Assembly: GCF_016862975.1 (NCBI RefSeq)
Contig: NZ_BONZ01000068.1
Coordinates: 1 to 64,000, forward strand
Reading direction: 5' to 3'
DNA from: Rugosimonospora africana
GTDB lineage: Bacteria; Actinomycetota; Actinomycetes; Mycobacteriales; Micromonosporaceae
DNA: 64,000 nt
The translations under genes were made by a program, and so were the position numbers. The notes beneath the pieces were generated by a model. The model saw only the letters and a list, made by a program, of their open reading frames with translations. It made no database searches and was not told the origin of the DNA. Shown piece by piece: positions 45,286 to 53,930 of the stretch. Numbering within the stretch: the stretch's first letter is position 1; each line of letters begins with the position of its first letter.

Positions 45286-46674
45286 TCAGGTGGTTGGGTG
45301 TGGAAGACGGGAGTCCCGCGGCGCGGGCGGATTCACGAGACGGTCGACGAGTCCGGTCGAGTAGCGGCCCTTGCGGAACGCGGCGTCGTCGAGGATGCGG
45401 CGGAGGAACGGGATCGTGGTGCGTACCCCGGGTCCGGCGATGTCGAACTCGGCCAGCGCGCGTTCCATCCGGTCCAGGGCGAGGTCGCGGTCCGGAGCCC
45501 AGACGATCACCTTGGCGAGCAGCGAGTCGTAGTACGGGCCGACCAGGTAACCGGGGTAGCCGTGGGTGTCCACCCGGGTGAACGGGCCGCCCGGCGGCCG
45601 GAACCGGTCGAGGCGCCCGGGCGCCGGCGCGAAGCCGCGGTCCGGGTCCTCCGCGTTGACCCGGCACTCGATCGCGGCGCCTCGCAGCCGTACCTCGTCC
45701 TGCCGCATCCGCAAGCGCACGCCCGCCGCGATGTGCAACTGCTCGTGCACCAGGTCGAGACCGGTGATCATTTCGGTCACCGGGTGCTCCACCTGGATGC
45801 GGCAGTTCGCCTCGATGAAACGGAATCCCTCGGTCTCGTCGACGAGGAATTCGAAGGTGCCCGCTCCCCGGTAGCCGACGGCGAGCGCTCCGCGCACCGC
45901 GGCGTCGGCGATGGCGTCCAGGGTGCACGGGGACAGCCCCGGCGCCGGGCCCTCCTCCACCAGCTTCTGGTGCCGGCGCTGCGCCGAACAGTCCCGGGTA
46001 CCCAGGTGCACACCGTTGCCGTACGCGTCGCAGAGCACCTGCACCTCGACGTGCCGCGCGTGGACCAGGTAGTGCTCCAGGTAGACCCGGTTGTCGCCGA
46101 ACGTGGCCTGTGCGGCCATCTGGGTCCGCGCGAACGCGTCGGCGAGTTCGGACGGCGACCACACCACGGCCATCCCGCGACCGCCGCCGCCCGCGACGCT
46201 CTTGATGATGACCGGGTAACCGATCTCCTTGGCGACCGTTCGCGCGGCTGCCGCGCTGGCCAGTGTCTCGGCGCTTCCCGCGTTCAGCGGCAGTCCGGCC
46301 TGGCGCATCAGGGTGCGCGCCCGCGCCTTGTCGCCGAACGCGCGCACCACCTCCGGGTCGGGTCCGATGAAGACCAGCCCGTTGTCGGCGCAGACCTCGG
46401 CGAAGTCGGCGTCCTCGGAGAGGAAGCCGTAGCCGGGGTGGATCGCGTCGGCGCCGGTCTGCCGGGCCGCCTCGACGATCGCCGCGGCGTTGAGGTAGCT
46501 GTGCCGGCTCGCCGGCGGCCCGATCCGGACCGCCTCGTCGGCCATCCGCACCACCGCCGAGTCGCTGTCCGCGGTCGAGTAGACCGCCACCGTCCGTACG
46601 CCCAACTCCCGGCACGCGCGGGCGACCCGTACCGCGATTTCGCCGCGGTTGGCGATCAGTACCTTCTCGAACAT
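45286..46674 (-). CDS. accC: Acetyl-CoA carboxylase, biotin carboxylase subunit
   Basis: A 462-residue ATP-grasp enzyme: MFEKVLIANRGEIAVRVARACRELG, HPGYGFLSEDADFAEVC, KSVAGGGGRGMAV (~160, ATP loop), HHxEQ-type core (HARHVEVQVL, DCSAQRRHQKLVEE), FIEANCRIQVEHPVTEMITG and a C-terminal domain. It is a stand-alone AccC as in E. coli, not the AccA3-type fusion used for actinomycete primary metabolism. It carboxylates biotin on the BCCP upstream in the operon. ATG 46674 has GGGGGAGGG; a 31-residue in-frame extension is only tandem repeat. Confidence 0.93.
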   Translation of the reverse strand: MFEKVLIANRGEIAVRVARACRELGVRTVAVYSTADSDSAVVRMADEAVRIGPPASRHSYLNAAAIVEAARQTGADAIHPGYGFLSEDADFAEVCADNGLVFIGPDPEVVRAFGDKARARTLMRQAGLPLNAGSAETLASAAAARTVAKEIGYPVIIKSVAGGGGRGMAVVWSPSELADAFARTQMAAQATFGDNRVYLEHYLVHARHVEVQVLCDAYGNGVHLGTRDCSAQRRHQKLVEEGPAPGLSPCTLDAIADAAVRGALAVGYRGAGTFEFLVDETEGFRFIEANCRIQVEHPVTEMITGLDLVHEQLHIAAGVRLRMRQDEVRLRGAAIECRVNAEDPDRGFAPAPGRLDRFRPPGGPFTRVDTHGYPGYLVGPYYDSLLAKVIVWAPDRDLALDRMERALAEFDIAGPGVRTTIPFLRRILDDAAFRKGRYSTGLVDRLVNPPAPRDSRLPHPTT

Positions 46675-46699
46675 GCTCGCGCCCTCCCCCTGTTCGTCT

Positions 46700-46774
46700 C
46701 GCGCGGCAAATCCCCGTGCGGCAAATCCCTGTACGGCAAATCCCTGTGCGAAAATCCCCTGCGGCAAATCCCCC
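46700..46774. repeat. 15-bp tandem array between BCCP stop and accC start
   Basis: Five contiguous 15-bp units (plus strand): CGCGCGGCAAATCCC, CGTGCGGCAAATCCC, TGTACGGCAAATCCC, TGTGCGAAAATCCCC, TGCGGCAAATCCCCC. It starts 10 bp after the BCCP stop and ends 26 bp before the accC start. On the message it reads GGGATTTGCCG repeats. Confidence 0.88.
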
Positions 46775-46783
46775 CGCGGCCGG

Positions 46784-47281
46784 TCACGCCGGTGCCAGGG
46801 CGATGAGCGCCTGTCCGAACTCGACCGGCTGGCCGTCGTCGACGAGCACGTCGAGCACCCGACCCGCCTGGCCGGCGGTGATCTCGTTCATGAGCTTCAT
46901 CGCCTCGACGATGCCGATCACCCGGTCCGGCTCGACCAGATCGCCGACGGCCACGAACGGCGTCGCGCCCGGCTCGGGGGCGCGGTAGAACGTGCCGACC
47001 ATCGGCGACACGATGCTGTGCGACACGGCGCTGCCCGACCCGGGCCCCGCCATCGCCTGCGGTACGTCCGCGGGAGCGGTCGCGGTAACCGGTGCGGCCG
47101 GCGGTACGGCGGCTGGCCGCGCCGGCCCGCCGTTGTGGTCGCCGTGCCATTCGATCTCCACGGCGGCGTCACCGCGACTGATCTGGATCCGCCGCAGCGG
47201 TCCGGCGACCTCGCCCACCAGCAACCGGGCCTGCTGGCGCAGGGCGGCCAGCACGCCGTCCTCATGCTCCGGAGTACTCAT
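46784..47281 (-). CDS. accB: Biotin carboxyl carrier protein
   Basis: A 165-residue BCCP: an N-terminal coiled region ([23 protein letters not shown]), a Pro/Ala linker, and the biotinyl domain with [23 protein letters not shown] and the biotinylation motif EAMKLMNE (Lys ~129). It carries CO2 between the biotin carboxylase and the AccD-AccA fusion. ATG 47281 overlaps the end of the carboxyltransferase gene by 20 bp, so the subunits are made in a fixed order. Confidence 0.93.
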   Translation of the reverse strand: MSTPEHEDGVLAALRQQARLLVGEVAGPLRRIQISRGDAAVEIEWHGDHNGGPARPAAVPPAAPVTATAPADVPQAMAGPGSGSAVSHSIVSPMVGTFYRAPEPGATPFVAVGDLVEPDRVIGIVEAMKLMNEITAGQAGRVLDVLVDDGQPVEFGQALIALAPA

Positions 47282-49139
47282 GGACGCTCCCCAGTTCGGT
47301 GCGGGCCTTGTCACCGGTGGCGCAGAACCTGCGGAACCGCGCCCGGCGCAGCGGCACGAGATCCTGGGCGGGTACGTCCAGCAGCGGCGTGAGCGTCCCG
47401 GTGAGCGCCGCGCGCAGCTCGCCCGGCGCGTGCTGCCCGCCGGGGACGGCCGGATCGCCGACGATCGCGTCGATCACGCCGACCCGCAGCAGGTCGGGTG
47501 CTGTCAGGCAGAGGGCCTCGGCGGCCCGGGGCGCCGCGGACGGATCGTTCCAGAGGATCGCGGCGCAGCCCTCCGGGCTGATCACCGAGTACACCGCGTC
47601 GTGACGCATCAGCACCCGGTCGGCGACCGCGAGCGCCAGCGCTCCCCCGCTGCCACCCTCACCGGTGATGACCGCGACGACGGGTACCGGCAGGCCGGCC
47701 ATGGTCGAGATGCTCTCCGCGATGGCGAGTGCCTGACCCTGCTGCTCGGCCTGCACGCCCGGGCTCGCCCCGGGAGTGTCGATGAGCGTCACCACCGGCA
47801 GGCCGAGATTGGCCGCCGTCCGCATGACGCGGACAGCTTTGCGGTACCCGGCCGGACTCGCCATGCCGAAGTCGCGCGCCACCAACTCGGCGGTGGTGTG
47901 GCCCTTCTGGTGCCCGATCACCGCCACCGGGATCCCGTCCAGGCGGGCGAAGCCCGCGACGACCGCCGGGCAGTCCGCGCCCAGCCGATCGCCGTGCAGT
48001 TCCACGAACCCGTCGAACGCGGTGGCCAGATAGTCCAATGTGGTCGGTCGGTCGGACCGCCGTGCGGCGCGTACGATCCCGATCGCCTCGGCCGGCGCGG
48101 AGGTGCCGTCGCGTACCGGCGCGCCAGCCGTGCCCGGAGACTGGCCTGGGTCGTCGTGCGGTGCCAGACGCACCGACCCGGGCCGGTCGGGAGCTTCGAC
48201 GTCCGGCTCCGGTGGCGGTACCCGAGGGGACGGCACGGTCGCGTGCACCGGTGCGGCGGCCGCCAACGCGGGAGCGGGTCTCGTGGCTACAGACCGCGGG
48301 GCTTCGGGCCGCGGGGCTTCGGCCCGCGGGGCGGGCGTCGGCGCCGCCACCGAGAGCAGCGAGCGCAGCGCCGGCCGCAACTGCCGGCGCTCCACCACCA
48401 TGTCCACATAGCCGTGACGGAACAGGAAATCGGCGGTCTGGAAGCCGTCGGGCAGGGTCTGCCGGAGCGTCTGCTGGATGACCCGCGGTCCGGCGAAGCC
48501 CATCCGGGCCCCGCTCTCCGCGACGATGACATCGGTGGCGGTCGCGAACGACGCGGCCACGCCCCCGTACGTGGGGTCGGTGATGACGCTGACGCTCAGC
48601 AGGCCGTCCGACCGCAGGCCGGCGATCGCCTGGATCGTGGTCGCCATCTGCATGAGCGACAGCGCGCCCTCCTGCATCCGCGCTCCGCCGGACGCGGTCA
48701 CCACGACGAACGGCAGCCGGCGCTGGCGGGCACGCTCCACGGCACGCACGATCAGCTCACCGGTGACCGAACCCAGGCTGCCGCCGAGGAACCGGAAGTC
48801 CATCGCCGCCAGCACCAGGCGGTGACCGTCGATGGCCGCCTCGCCGCACAACACCGCCTCGGACAGGCCGGTGGACGCGCGGGCGCCGGCCAGCCGCGCC
48901 GGGTACGGGACCAGGTCGACGAACCCGAGCGGGTCGACCGCCGGAACCCGGTCGGCGAACGCGGTGAAGCTGCCCGGGTCGGCGAGCTGTTCGATCCGGT
49001 CCGCGGCGGCGAGCCGCCGGTGGTCGCCGCACTCCGGGCAGACTTCCAGATTGCGGTACAGCCGTTTGCGATAAAGCAACGTCGAGCACGACGCGCAGCG
49101 CACCCACGGCTGCCGCTCAGCAGTGGCCGCTGCGGTCAT
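47262..49139 (-). CDS. accDA: Acetyl-CoA carboxyltransferase, AccD-AccA fusion
   Basis: A 625-residue protein. Residues 1-270 are AccD (beta) with a Cys4 zinc ribbon (C15, C18, C34, C37; [24 protein letters not shown]) and [19 protein letters not shown] ~85-residue Pro/Ala-rich linker follows. Residues ~360-625 are AccA (alpha) with [26 protein letters not shown] and [19 protein letters not shown]. It makes malonyl-CoA with AccB and AccC. AccDA fusions occur in some bacteria, often tied to aromatic polyketide loci in actinomycetes. It is the first gene of the long minus-strand operon and starts opposite the SARP gene. Confidence 0.92.
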   Translation of the reverse strand: MTAAATAERQPWVRCASCSTLLYRKRLYRNLEVCPECGDHRRLAAADRIEQLADPGSFTAFADRVPAVDPLGFVDLVPYPARLAGARASTGLSEAVLCGEAAIDGHRLVLAAMDFRFLGGSLGSVTGELIVRAVERARQRRLPFVVVTASGGARMQEGALSLMQMATTIQAIAGLRSDGLLSVSVITDPTYGGVAASFATATDVIVAESGARMGFAGPRVIQQTLRQTLPDGFQTADFLFRHGYVDMVVERRQLRPALRSLLSVAAPTPAPRAEAPRPEAPRSVATRPAPALAAAAPVHATVPSPRVPPPEPDVEAPDRPGSVRLAPHDDPGQSPGTAGAPVRDGTSAPAEAIGIVRAARRSDRPTTLDYLATAFDGFVELHGDRLGADCPAVVAGFARLDGIPVAVIGHQKGHTTAELVARDFGMASPAGYRKAVRVMRTAANLGLPVVTLIDTPGASPGVQAEQQGQALAIAESISTMAGLPVPVVAVITGEGGSGGALALAVADRVLMRHDAVYSVISPEGCAAILWNDPSAAPRAAEALCLTAPDLLRVGVIDAIVGDPAVPGGQHAPGELRAALTGTLTPLLDVPAQDLVPLRRARFRRFCATGDKARTELGSVHEYSGA

Positions 49140-49545
49140 CGCCGGTTCCCGCGTGTCGTGGTCGCGGTCGTGACAGCATCCATGTGTTCCCCCAGACTGG
49201 ATCGCCGCACCACCGTGACCCGGGGGGTGTCAATCGCCTGTCACAGAAAACTCACAGGTTTGGGCGAGCTATGACGCTGGGGTGACGGCGCGTACCGGAT
49301 CGTTCCGCGTGGGCCTGCGCTCCCCACGCAGGTCACGTGAGGTTTTCAGGAAAATCTGCCGGTCGCACCGCCGGCCGAACCGTTGACGGAGCGTAGTAGC
49401 GATTGATAACGTTCGTCACACTTTATGACTAAGCAGGTATTCGGGTCAGGGCACCGGCCGTTGCTTGGGGACAGCGGTGTCACACCAGCCAACCCCCCGG
49501 CAGCGCGGCTTTCCGAACGAGAGTCTCCGTGCAGGGGGTTCAACG
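49140..49545. promoter_or_regulatory. Divergent control region of the polyketide cluster
   Basis: A 406-bp spacer between the acc-PKS operon (minus) and the SARP gene (plus). It contains three 11-bp direct repeats (49224-49256) on the acc side and a likely promoter (TTGACG at 49383, GATAAC at 49405, 16-bp spacing) on the SARP side. GC drops locally around 49380-49440. No gene lies inside. Confidence 0.6.
49224..49256 (-). promoter_or_regulatory. Candidate SARP box: three 11-bp direct repeats
   Basis: Read on the minus strand: TGTGAGTTTTC, TGTGACAGGCG, ATTGACACCCC, contiguous at exactly 11-bp spacing, 85-117 bp upstream of the accDA start. SARP activators bind heptamer direct repeats spaced 11 bp apart, often overlapping the -35 region; the last unit contains TTGACA. 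Confidence 0.55.
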
Positions 49546-50460
49546 ATGGCCTCTGAAAAGAGCACGCCGATCTCCGGGAGGAAGAGCCCTCCGCGGCAAC
49601 CGGCCGAGCGGCGGCAACCGAGCGCGCCGCGGCAACCGGGTGAGGAGCGGGAAGCGAGCGAGGAGCGGCAACCGGCCGAGCTCCCGGCTGTCCATGCCGA
49701 GGTGACGATCCAGCTGGTGCTGCTCGGTGGGTTCCGGCTGCTGCACGACGGCAAGCCGGTGGTGGTGCCGCGCGGCCTGCAGCGCGCCATCGCGCTGATC
49801 GGACTGCGTCCCGGTGCCACCCGCTCGCACCTTGCCGGGCTGCTGTGGCCGGACACACCGGAGGAGCGTGCGTTGTCGTCGCTGCGGACCGCGTTGTGGC
49901 GGTTGCGCCAGGACCCCTTTTGCCCGATCGTGGCGGCGGGCGACACCGTCCGGCTTCATCCGCGAGTCAACGTCGACGTCGACGAACTCGTCCGCGCCGC
50001 GAGCGGGGTGAACCAGGGAGGCGATCCGCGCCCGGCCGCGCCGGTCCTCGCCGCCGGCCGGCACGACCTGTTGCCCGGCTGGTACGACGACTGGGTGTTG
50101 CTGGAACGCGAACGGCTCCGGCAGTTGCGACTTCATCTGCTCGACGAGACTGCCCGTGCCCACCTACGGGCCGGTGACCACGGGGCGGCGCTGCAGGCCG
50201 CGCTGGAGGCGATCGCCGCGGAGCCGCTCCGGGAAACCCCGCACCGCCTGGTCGTCGCGACGCACCTCGCCGAGGGCAACGCCTACGAGGCGCTGCACGC
50301 GTTCTACGTGTACCGGGATCTCCTCCTCCGCGAGCTGCAACTCGAACCGTCCACGGCGATGCACGAACTGATCAATCAAGTCCTTCCTCCGATCATTTCG
50401 TCTGGCCAGCGCCAGGGCCGCCCCGGTACCGATCCTCCCCGCGTCACGCGGCCATCCTGA
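49546..50460 (+). CDS. SARP-family pathway activator
   Basis: A 304-residue activator. After a repetitive, charged N-terminus (RQPAERRQPSAPRQPGEERE, residues ~15-45) comes an OmpR-type winged helix (~50-125; LLGGFRLLHDGKPVVVPRG, HLAGLLWPDTPEERALSSLRTALWRLRQ). A bacterial transcriptional activator (BTAD) domain follows (~145-290; LLPGWYDDWVLLERERLRQLRLHLLDETA, YRDLLLRELQLEPS). SARPs switch on antibiotic and polyketide operons by recruiting RNA polymerase. Its position at the divergent junction suggests that it controls both arms. ATG 49546 is used; no earlier start is better supported. Confidence 0.92.
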   Translation: MASEKSTPISGRKSPPRQPAERRQPSAPRQPGEEREASEERQPAELPAVHAEVTIQLVLLGGFRLLHDGKPVVVPRGLQRAIALIGLRPGATRSHLAGLLWPDTPEERALSSLRTALWRLRQDPFCPIVAAGDTVRLHPRVNVDVDELVRAASGVNQGGDPRPAAPVLAAGRHDLLPGWYDDWVLLERERLRQLRLHLLDETARAHLRAGDHGAALQAALEAIAAEPLRETPHRLVVATHLAEGNAYEALHAFYVYRDLLLRELQLEPSTAMHELINQVLPPIISSGQRQGRPGTDPPRVTRPS

Positions 50461-50507
50461 GAGCGGCCGTCTCGAGAGCGGCCATCCTGAGAGCGACCGG
50501 CCTGAGG
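50448..50507. repeat. 15-bp tandem array containing the SARP stop
   Basis: GCGGCCATCCTGAGA, GCGGCCGTCTCGAGA, GCGGCCATCCTGAGA, GCGACCGGCCTGAGG: four contiguous 15-bp units. The TGA in the first unit (50458-50460) is the SARP stop codon. Confidence 0.88.
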
Positions 50508-50774
50508 ACTACCTGCCTCACCGGCCGGCCTCACCGAGTCCCCCTCGCCGGGCCGGCGTCGGCGAGAGCGGACCCATCCTGGCAGCCACCCGTCCCCGCG
50601 GCGTCACCGTTTCGCGGCACGGCGACCGGATCGCGGTGACGGCGCAGAGACGCGACGGCCGGCAGGGTCACTGGCGTCAGCCCGACCGCACCCGGCCGTA
50701 CGGTGTCGCCGCGGCATCTACGGTGTCGCCGCGGTGTCTACGCCCGTCAAGGATCCGCCAGCCAAGGAGCAGCC
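50508..50774. other. Spacer between SARP and cyclase genes
   Basis: About 270 bp of GC-rich sequence; includes a short duplication GGTGTCGCCGCGG/CGGTGTCGCCGCGG near 50700-50735. It may contain a promoter for the cyclase-oxygenase genes, but no clear -10/-35 or 11-bp repeats were found. Confidence 0.35.
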
Positions 50775-51452
50775 ATGACTTTCCGAAGCGTGATCGTCTG
50801 TCGCATCGTCCCGGGCAGTGAGAGCACTGTCGCCGAGGTGTTCGGCTACTACGACAAGACGACGCGACCGCAGGACTTCGGCGTGATCGGTCGGACCCTG
50901 CTCTCGTTCGACGACCTCTACATCCACGTCATCGAACGCAACGTGGACCCGAAGACGCTGGAGCGTCCCCGCGGGCTGCCCGCGTTCCAGCAGATCGCCG
51001 AGAAGATCGCGCCGTACGTGACGCCGTACCCGAGGGACTGGAAGGTGCCGTCCGACTCCGTCGCCAAGGAGTTCTACAGCTGGACCGCCGAGGATGAGTC
51101 GGGCAAGCCCCCGACGGTCGCCGAGAACCAACTCGTCATCGTCGCGCGCATGAAGCCCGGCGCGGAACCCGACATCGCCCGCATCTTCGCCGAGTCGGAC
51201 AAGACCGAGCTGCCGGTCCGGATGGGCGTCACCGGGCGCTGGCTGTACGCGCTCGACGACGTGTACCTGCACGTGATGGAGCGCGGCGACGAGTCGTTCG
51301 CGGACACCGCGAGGGACAACCACGACCAGCCCGCGTTCGCCAAGATCATGGAAGATCTCAGCCCGTTCATCGAGGCGTACAGCCCGGACACCTGGCGCAG
51401 TCCGGAGGACGCGGTGGCCCACGAGTTCTACCGCTGGAAGGCGGAGGACTGA
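50775..51452 (+). CDS. Tandem-duplicated TcmI-type polyketide cyclase
   Basis: A 225-residue protein made of two consecutive TcmI/WhiE-ORFVII cyclase domains (ferredoxin-like fold). Domain 1 is ~1-110 (MTFRSVIVCRIVPGSESTVAEVF, DFGVIGRTLLSFDDLYIHVIER, KEFYSWTAEDE). Domain 2 is ~117-225 (NQLVIVARMKPGAEPDIARIFAESDKTELPVRMGVTGRWLYALDDVYLHVME, HEFYRWKAED). TcmI is normally a single ~110-residue domain that closes later rings of aromatic polyketides. The duplication could fuse the obligate dimer or give two specialised sites. ATG 50775 has AAGGAG. Confidence 0.9.
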   Translation: MTFRSVIVCRIVPGSESTVAEVFGYYDKTTRPQDFGVIGRTLLSFDDLYIHVIERNVDPKTLERPRGLPAFQQIAEKIAPYVTPYPRDWKVPSDSVAKEFYSWTAEDESGKPPTVAENQLVIVARMKPGAEPDIARIFAESDKTELPVRMGVTGRWLYALDDVYLHVMERGDESFADTARDNHDQPAFAKIMEDLSPFIEAYSPDTWRSPEDAVAHEFYRWKAED

Positions 51453-51555
51453 CCGCCGCGCACTGGCCGCCACGCCCGTTGGCCGCCACGCCCCACTGAC
51501 TGCCACGCACTGGCCGCCACGCCCACGCTGACCGCCGCCCGCTGACCGCCGCAGG
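51449..51555. repeat. Degenerate 14-18 bp tandem array containing the cyclase stop
   Basis: About seven units beginning CTGACCGCC or CTGGCCGCC (CTGACCGCCGCGCA, CTGGCCGCCACGCCCGT, CTGACTGCCACGCA, CTGACCGCCGCCCG) follow one another. TGA 51450-51452 in the first unit ends the cyclase frame. Confidence 0.8.
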
Positions 51556-51578
51556 TCGCCACCGGTTGAGGAGACCCC

Positions 51579-53930
51579 GTGATCAGGACGATGCTCCGGA
51601 CGCGCGTGCGCCCGGGGTGCGAGCAGGCCGTCGAGTCCGCGTGGCGGGCGCAGGCCGGGCAGGTCGGTCAGCTGGCCGGCAACCTGGCCTGGCAACTGCT
51701 GCGGGACGCGCACGATCCCCGCTCGTTCGTCGTGGTGGCCGAGTGGGACGACGAGTCCGCGCTGCGGGACTACGAGGACGGGCCGGTCGCCGCGCGCTTC
51801 GCCGACGCGGTGCGCCCGCTGCGCGAGGCGTCCGGCGCGGACAGCTACCGGGTGATGCGCGGCGCCGCTCCCAACCACCCAGCCGCGGACCATTGGGACG
51901 GTGCCGGGTCGCGGATCTGCGTGGACGTCGAGGTGACGGTACCGGTCGCCCGGCGCGCGGAGTTCGCCGGCGGGTACGCGCAGGTGCTGTCCCGGATGGC
52001 CGGGGTACCCGGGTACCTGCGCGAGGACCTGCTGTGCGAGCCGGGTACGGACGTGTTCCACATCGTCGCCGAGTGGGACAGCGAGGCGCAGTTCTTCCAG
52101 TGGATCGGCAACCCGGCACACGCGCAGGAGGAGGCGGGGCCGATCGCGCCGTTCCTCCTCGACTTCCGTCGCCGCATGTTCCACCTCGCGACCGGTCCCG
52201 AAAACGGGCTCGCGGAGCGCTCCCCAAGCAGGTTCACGCCCGGGACCGGACGAGAACCCCGTACCGGCAAGGAGATCGACGTGAACAGCACAACGGACGT
52301 ACTCATCGTGGGAGCGGGGCCCACCGGGCTGACCGCAGCCGTCGAGCTGGCCCGGCGCGGCATCCGGTGCCAGGTGGCGGAGAAGTTGGCCACCCCGCCG
52401 GCCCAGGCCGACAAGGCGATCGGCGTGCACTGCCGCACCATGGAGATCTGGGAGGACCAGGGCATCGTGCGGGACGCCATGGACGCCGGAATCTGGCTGA
52501 CGGGCCAGATGGTGTTCGTCAACGGCAAGGAGACCTACCGGGGCAGCTGGGAGCTGCCCGAGTTGCCGTACGCGCACCTCGGCCTGCCCCAGTACGAGAC
52601 CGAGCGACTGCTCACCGGGCGGCTGGCCACGCTCGGCGTGGTTCCCGAGCGGGGTGCCGAGCTGGTCGCGTTCAGCCAGGACGACGACGGCGTACTCGCG
52701 ACGCTCGACCTGGCCGGTGGCGGCCGGCAGACGGTACGGGCGAAGTATCTGGTCGGCTGCGACGGGGCGCACAGCAAGGTCCGCGAGCTGCTCGGGTTGA
52801 CGTTCACCGGTGGGCTGGGCAAGTTCCCGCAACTGTTCATGCTCGGCGATGTCGACGTGGACTGGGTCATGCCGGAGGGCCACCTGCTGCGGTTCATGCA
52901 CGAGACCGACGGCCGGATGGACAACATGCTGGTGTGCGTCCCGCTGCGCGGGGAGTCGCGGTACCGGCTCGCGACGATGGCGCCGCCCCGGTTCTTCGCG
53001 CAGACCGGCGGCAGGGACGCCCCGCCCGGGTTCAGCGAGGAGCTTGCCGAGCCGACCCTCGCCGACGTTCAGGCCGCGCTGAACCAACTGGCCCCGCCCG
53101 GTACCCGCGCGTCGAACCTGCGCTGGTCCTCGGTGTTCCGGATCAGCCACGGGATCGTCGACCGGTACCGCGAGGGTCGGGTGTTCGTGGCCGGCGACGC
53201 GGCGCACCTGCACCCGCCGGCCGGCGGGCAGGGCATGAACACCGGCATCCAGGACGCCTGGAACCTGGCCTGGAAGCTGGCCCTGGCGGTGCGCGGGATG
53301 GCCACGCCCGGCCTGCTGGACAGCTACGAGACCGAACGGCGTCCGGAGGGCGAGGAGATCGTCGGGCGGGCGGTGCGGATGGCGTTCACCGACGAACTGG
53401 ACCGCGAGGACCTCAAGCGGCAGTTCCTGCAGGAGATGTCCATGCTGCTCAGCTACTCCGCCAGCCCGCTGGTCGGCCAGTCGGTGACCACGCCCGAGGC
53501 GCTGCGCGACGGCCCCCGGCCCGGCGACCGCGCACCCGATGTCGGCGGCCTGTACCGGCGCGGCGTCGGCCACCTGCTGCGCCTGCGCGACCTGACCCGG
53601 GGCACCCGGTACACGCTGCTGGTGTACGCCGACCGCACGGCCAGCGAGGCGGCGGTGATCGCCGTGGAGAAGCTGTGCGCCGACGTCCGCCAGCAGGCGT
53701 TCGGGGAGATCGACGTGTACCTGCTGCTCGACGCGGACGCCCGGGTGCCGTGGATGCTGGACCCACCGGTGATCCGGGACGACTCCGGCGAGTTCCGCAC
53801 CGCGTACGGGGTCGACGGCACCGCGCTGTACCTGATCCGCCCGGACGGGCACGTCGGGTTCCGCAGCCAGCCGATCGACGCCGACGCGCTGCGCGCCAAC
53901 CTGCAGCTGACCTTCGGGAGCGCCCGATGA
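51579..53930 (+). CDS. ABM-ABM-FAD aromatic hydroxylase fusion
   Basis: A 783-residue open frame. Residues ~1-95 and ~108-205 are two antibiotic-biosynthesis-monooxygenase (ABM) ferredoxin-like domains (TMLRTRVRPGCEQAVESAW; DVEVTVPVARRAEFAGGYAQVL). Residues ~238-640 are a class A flavoprotein hydroxylase with GAGPTGLTAAVELARRG (~245), the DG motif GCDGAHSKVREL (~393) and the GD motif VAGDAAHLHPPAGGQGMNTG (~541). Then comes a thioredoxin-like C-terminal domain. WhiE-ORFVIII-type hydroxylases lack the ABM part. GTG 51579 has GAGGAG. A strong internal start at 52281 could also yield the flavoprotein alone. Confidence 0.9.
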   Translation: MIRTMLRTRVRPGCEQAVESAWRAQAGQVGQLAGNLAWQLLRDAHDPRSFVVVAEWDDESALRDYEDGPVAARFADAVRPLREASGADSYRVMRGAAPNHPAADHWDGAGSRICVDVEVTVPVARRAEFAGGYAQVLSRMAGVPGYLREDLLCEPGTDVFHIVAEWDSEAQFFQWIGNPAHAQEEAGPIAPFLLDFRRRMFHLATGPENGLAERSPSRFTPGTGREPRTGKEIDVNSTTDVLIVGAGPTGLTAAVELARRGIRCQVAEKLATPPAQADKAIGVHCRTMEIWEDQGIVRDAMDAGIWLTGQMVFVNGKETYRGSWELPELPYAHLGLPQYETERLLTGRLATLGVVPERGAELVAFSQDDDGVLATLDLAGGGRQTVRAKYLVGCDGAHSKVRELLGLTFTGGLGKFPQLFMLGDVDVDWVMPEGHLLRFMHETDGRMDNMLVCVPLRGESRYRLATMAPPRFFAQTGGRDAPPGFSEELAEPTLADVQAALNQLAPPGTRASNLRWSSVFRISHGIVDRYREGRVFVAGDAAHLHPPAGGQGMNTGIQDAWNLAWKLALAVRGMATPGLLDSYETERRPEGEEIVGRAVRMAFTDELDREDLKRQFLQEMSMLLSYSASPLVGQSVTTPEALRDGPRPGDRAPDVGGLYRRGVGHLLRLRDLTRGTRYTLLVYADRTASEAAVIAVEKLCADVRQQAFGEIDVYLLLDADARVPWMLDPPVIRDDSGEFRTAYGVDGTALYLIRPDGHVGFRSQPIDADALRANLQLTFGSAR
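52269..52283 (+). promoter_or_regulatory. Internal ribosome-binding site and GTG start
   Basis: AAGGAG (52269-52274), a 6-nt spacer and GTG 52281, in frame within the ABM-FAD fusion and exactly at the start of the flavoprotein domain (VNSTTDVLIVGAGPTG). It is a stronger ribosome-binding site than most genes here possess. Confidence 0.6.

Noticed and set aside
46675-46767. N-terminal extension of the biotin carboxylase (repeats of GIFAQGFAVQGFA type)
   Set aside because: It is translated tandem repeat DNA. The family start MFEKVLIANRGEIAV with a strong ribosome-binding site is at 46674.
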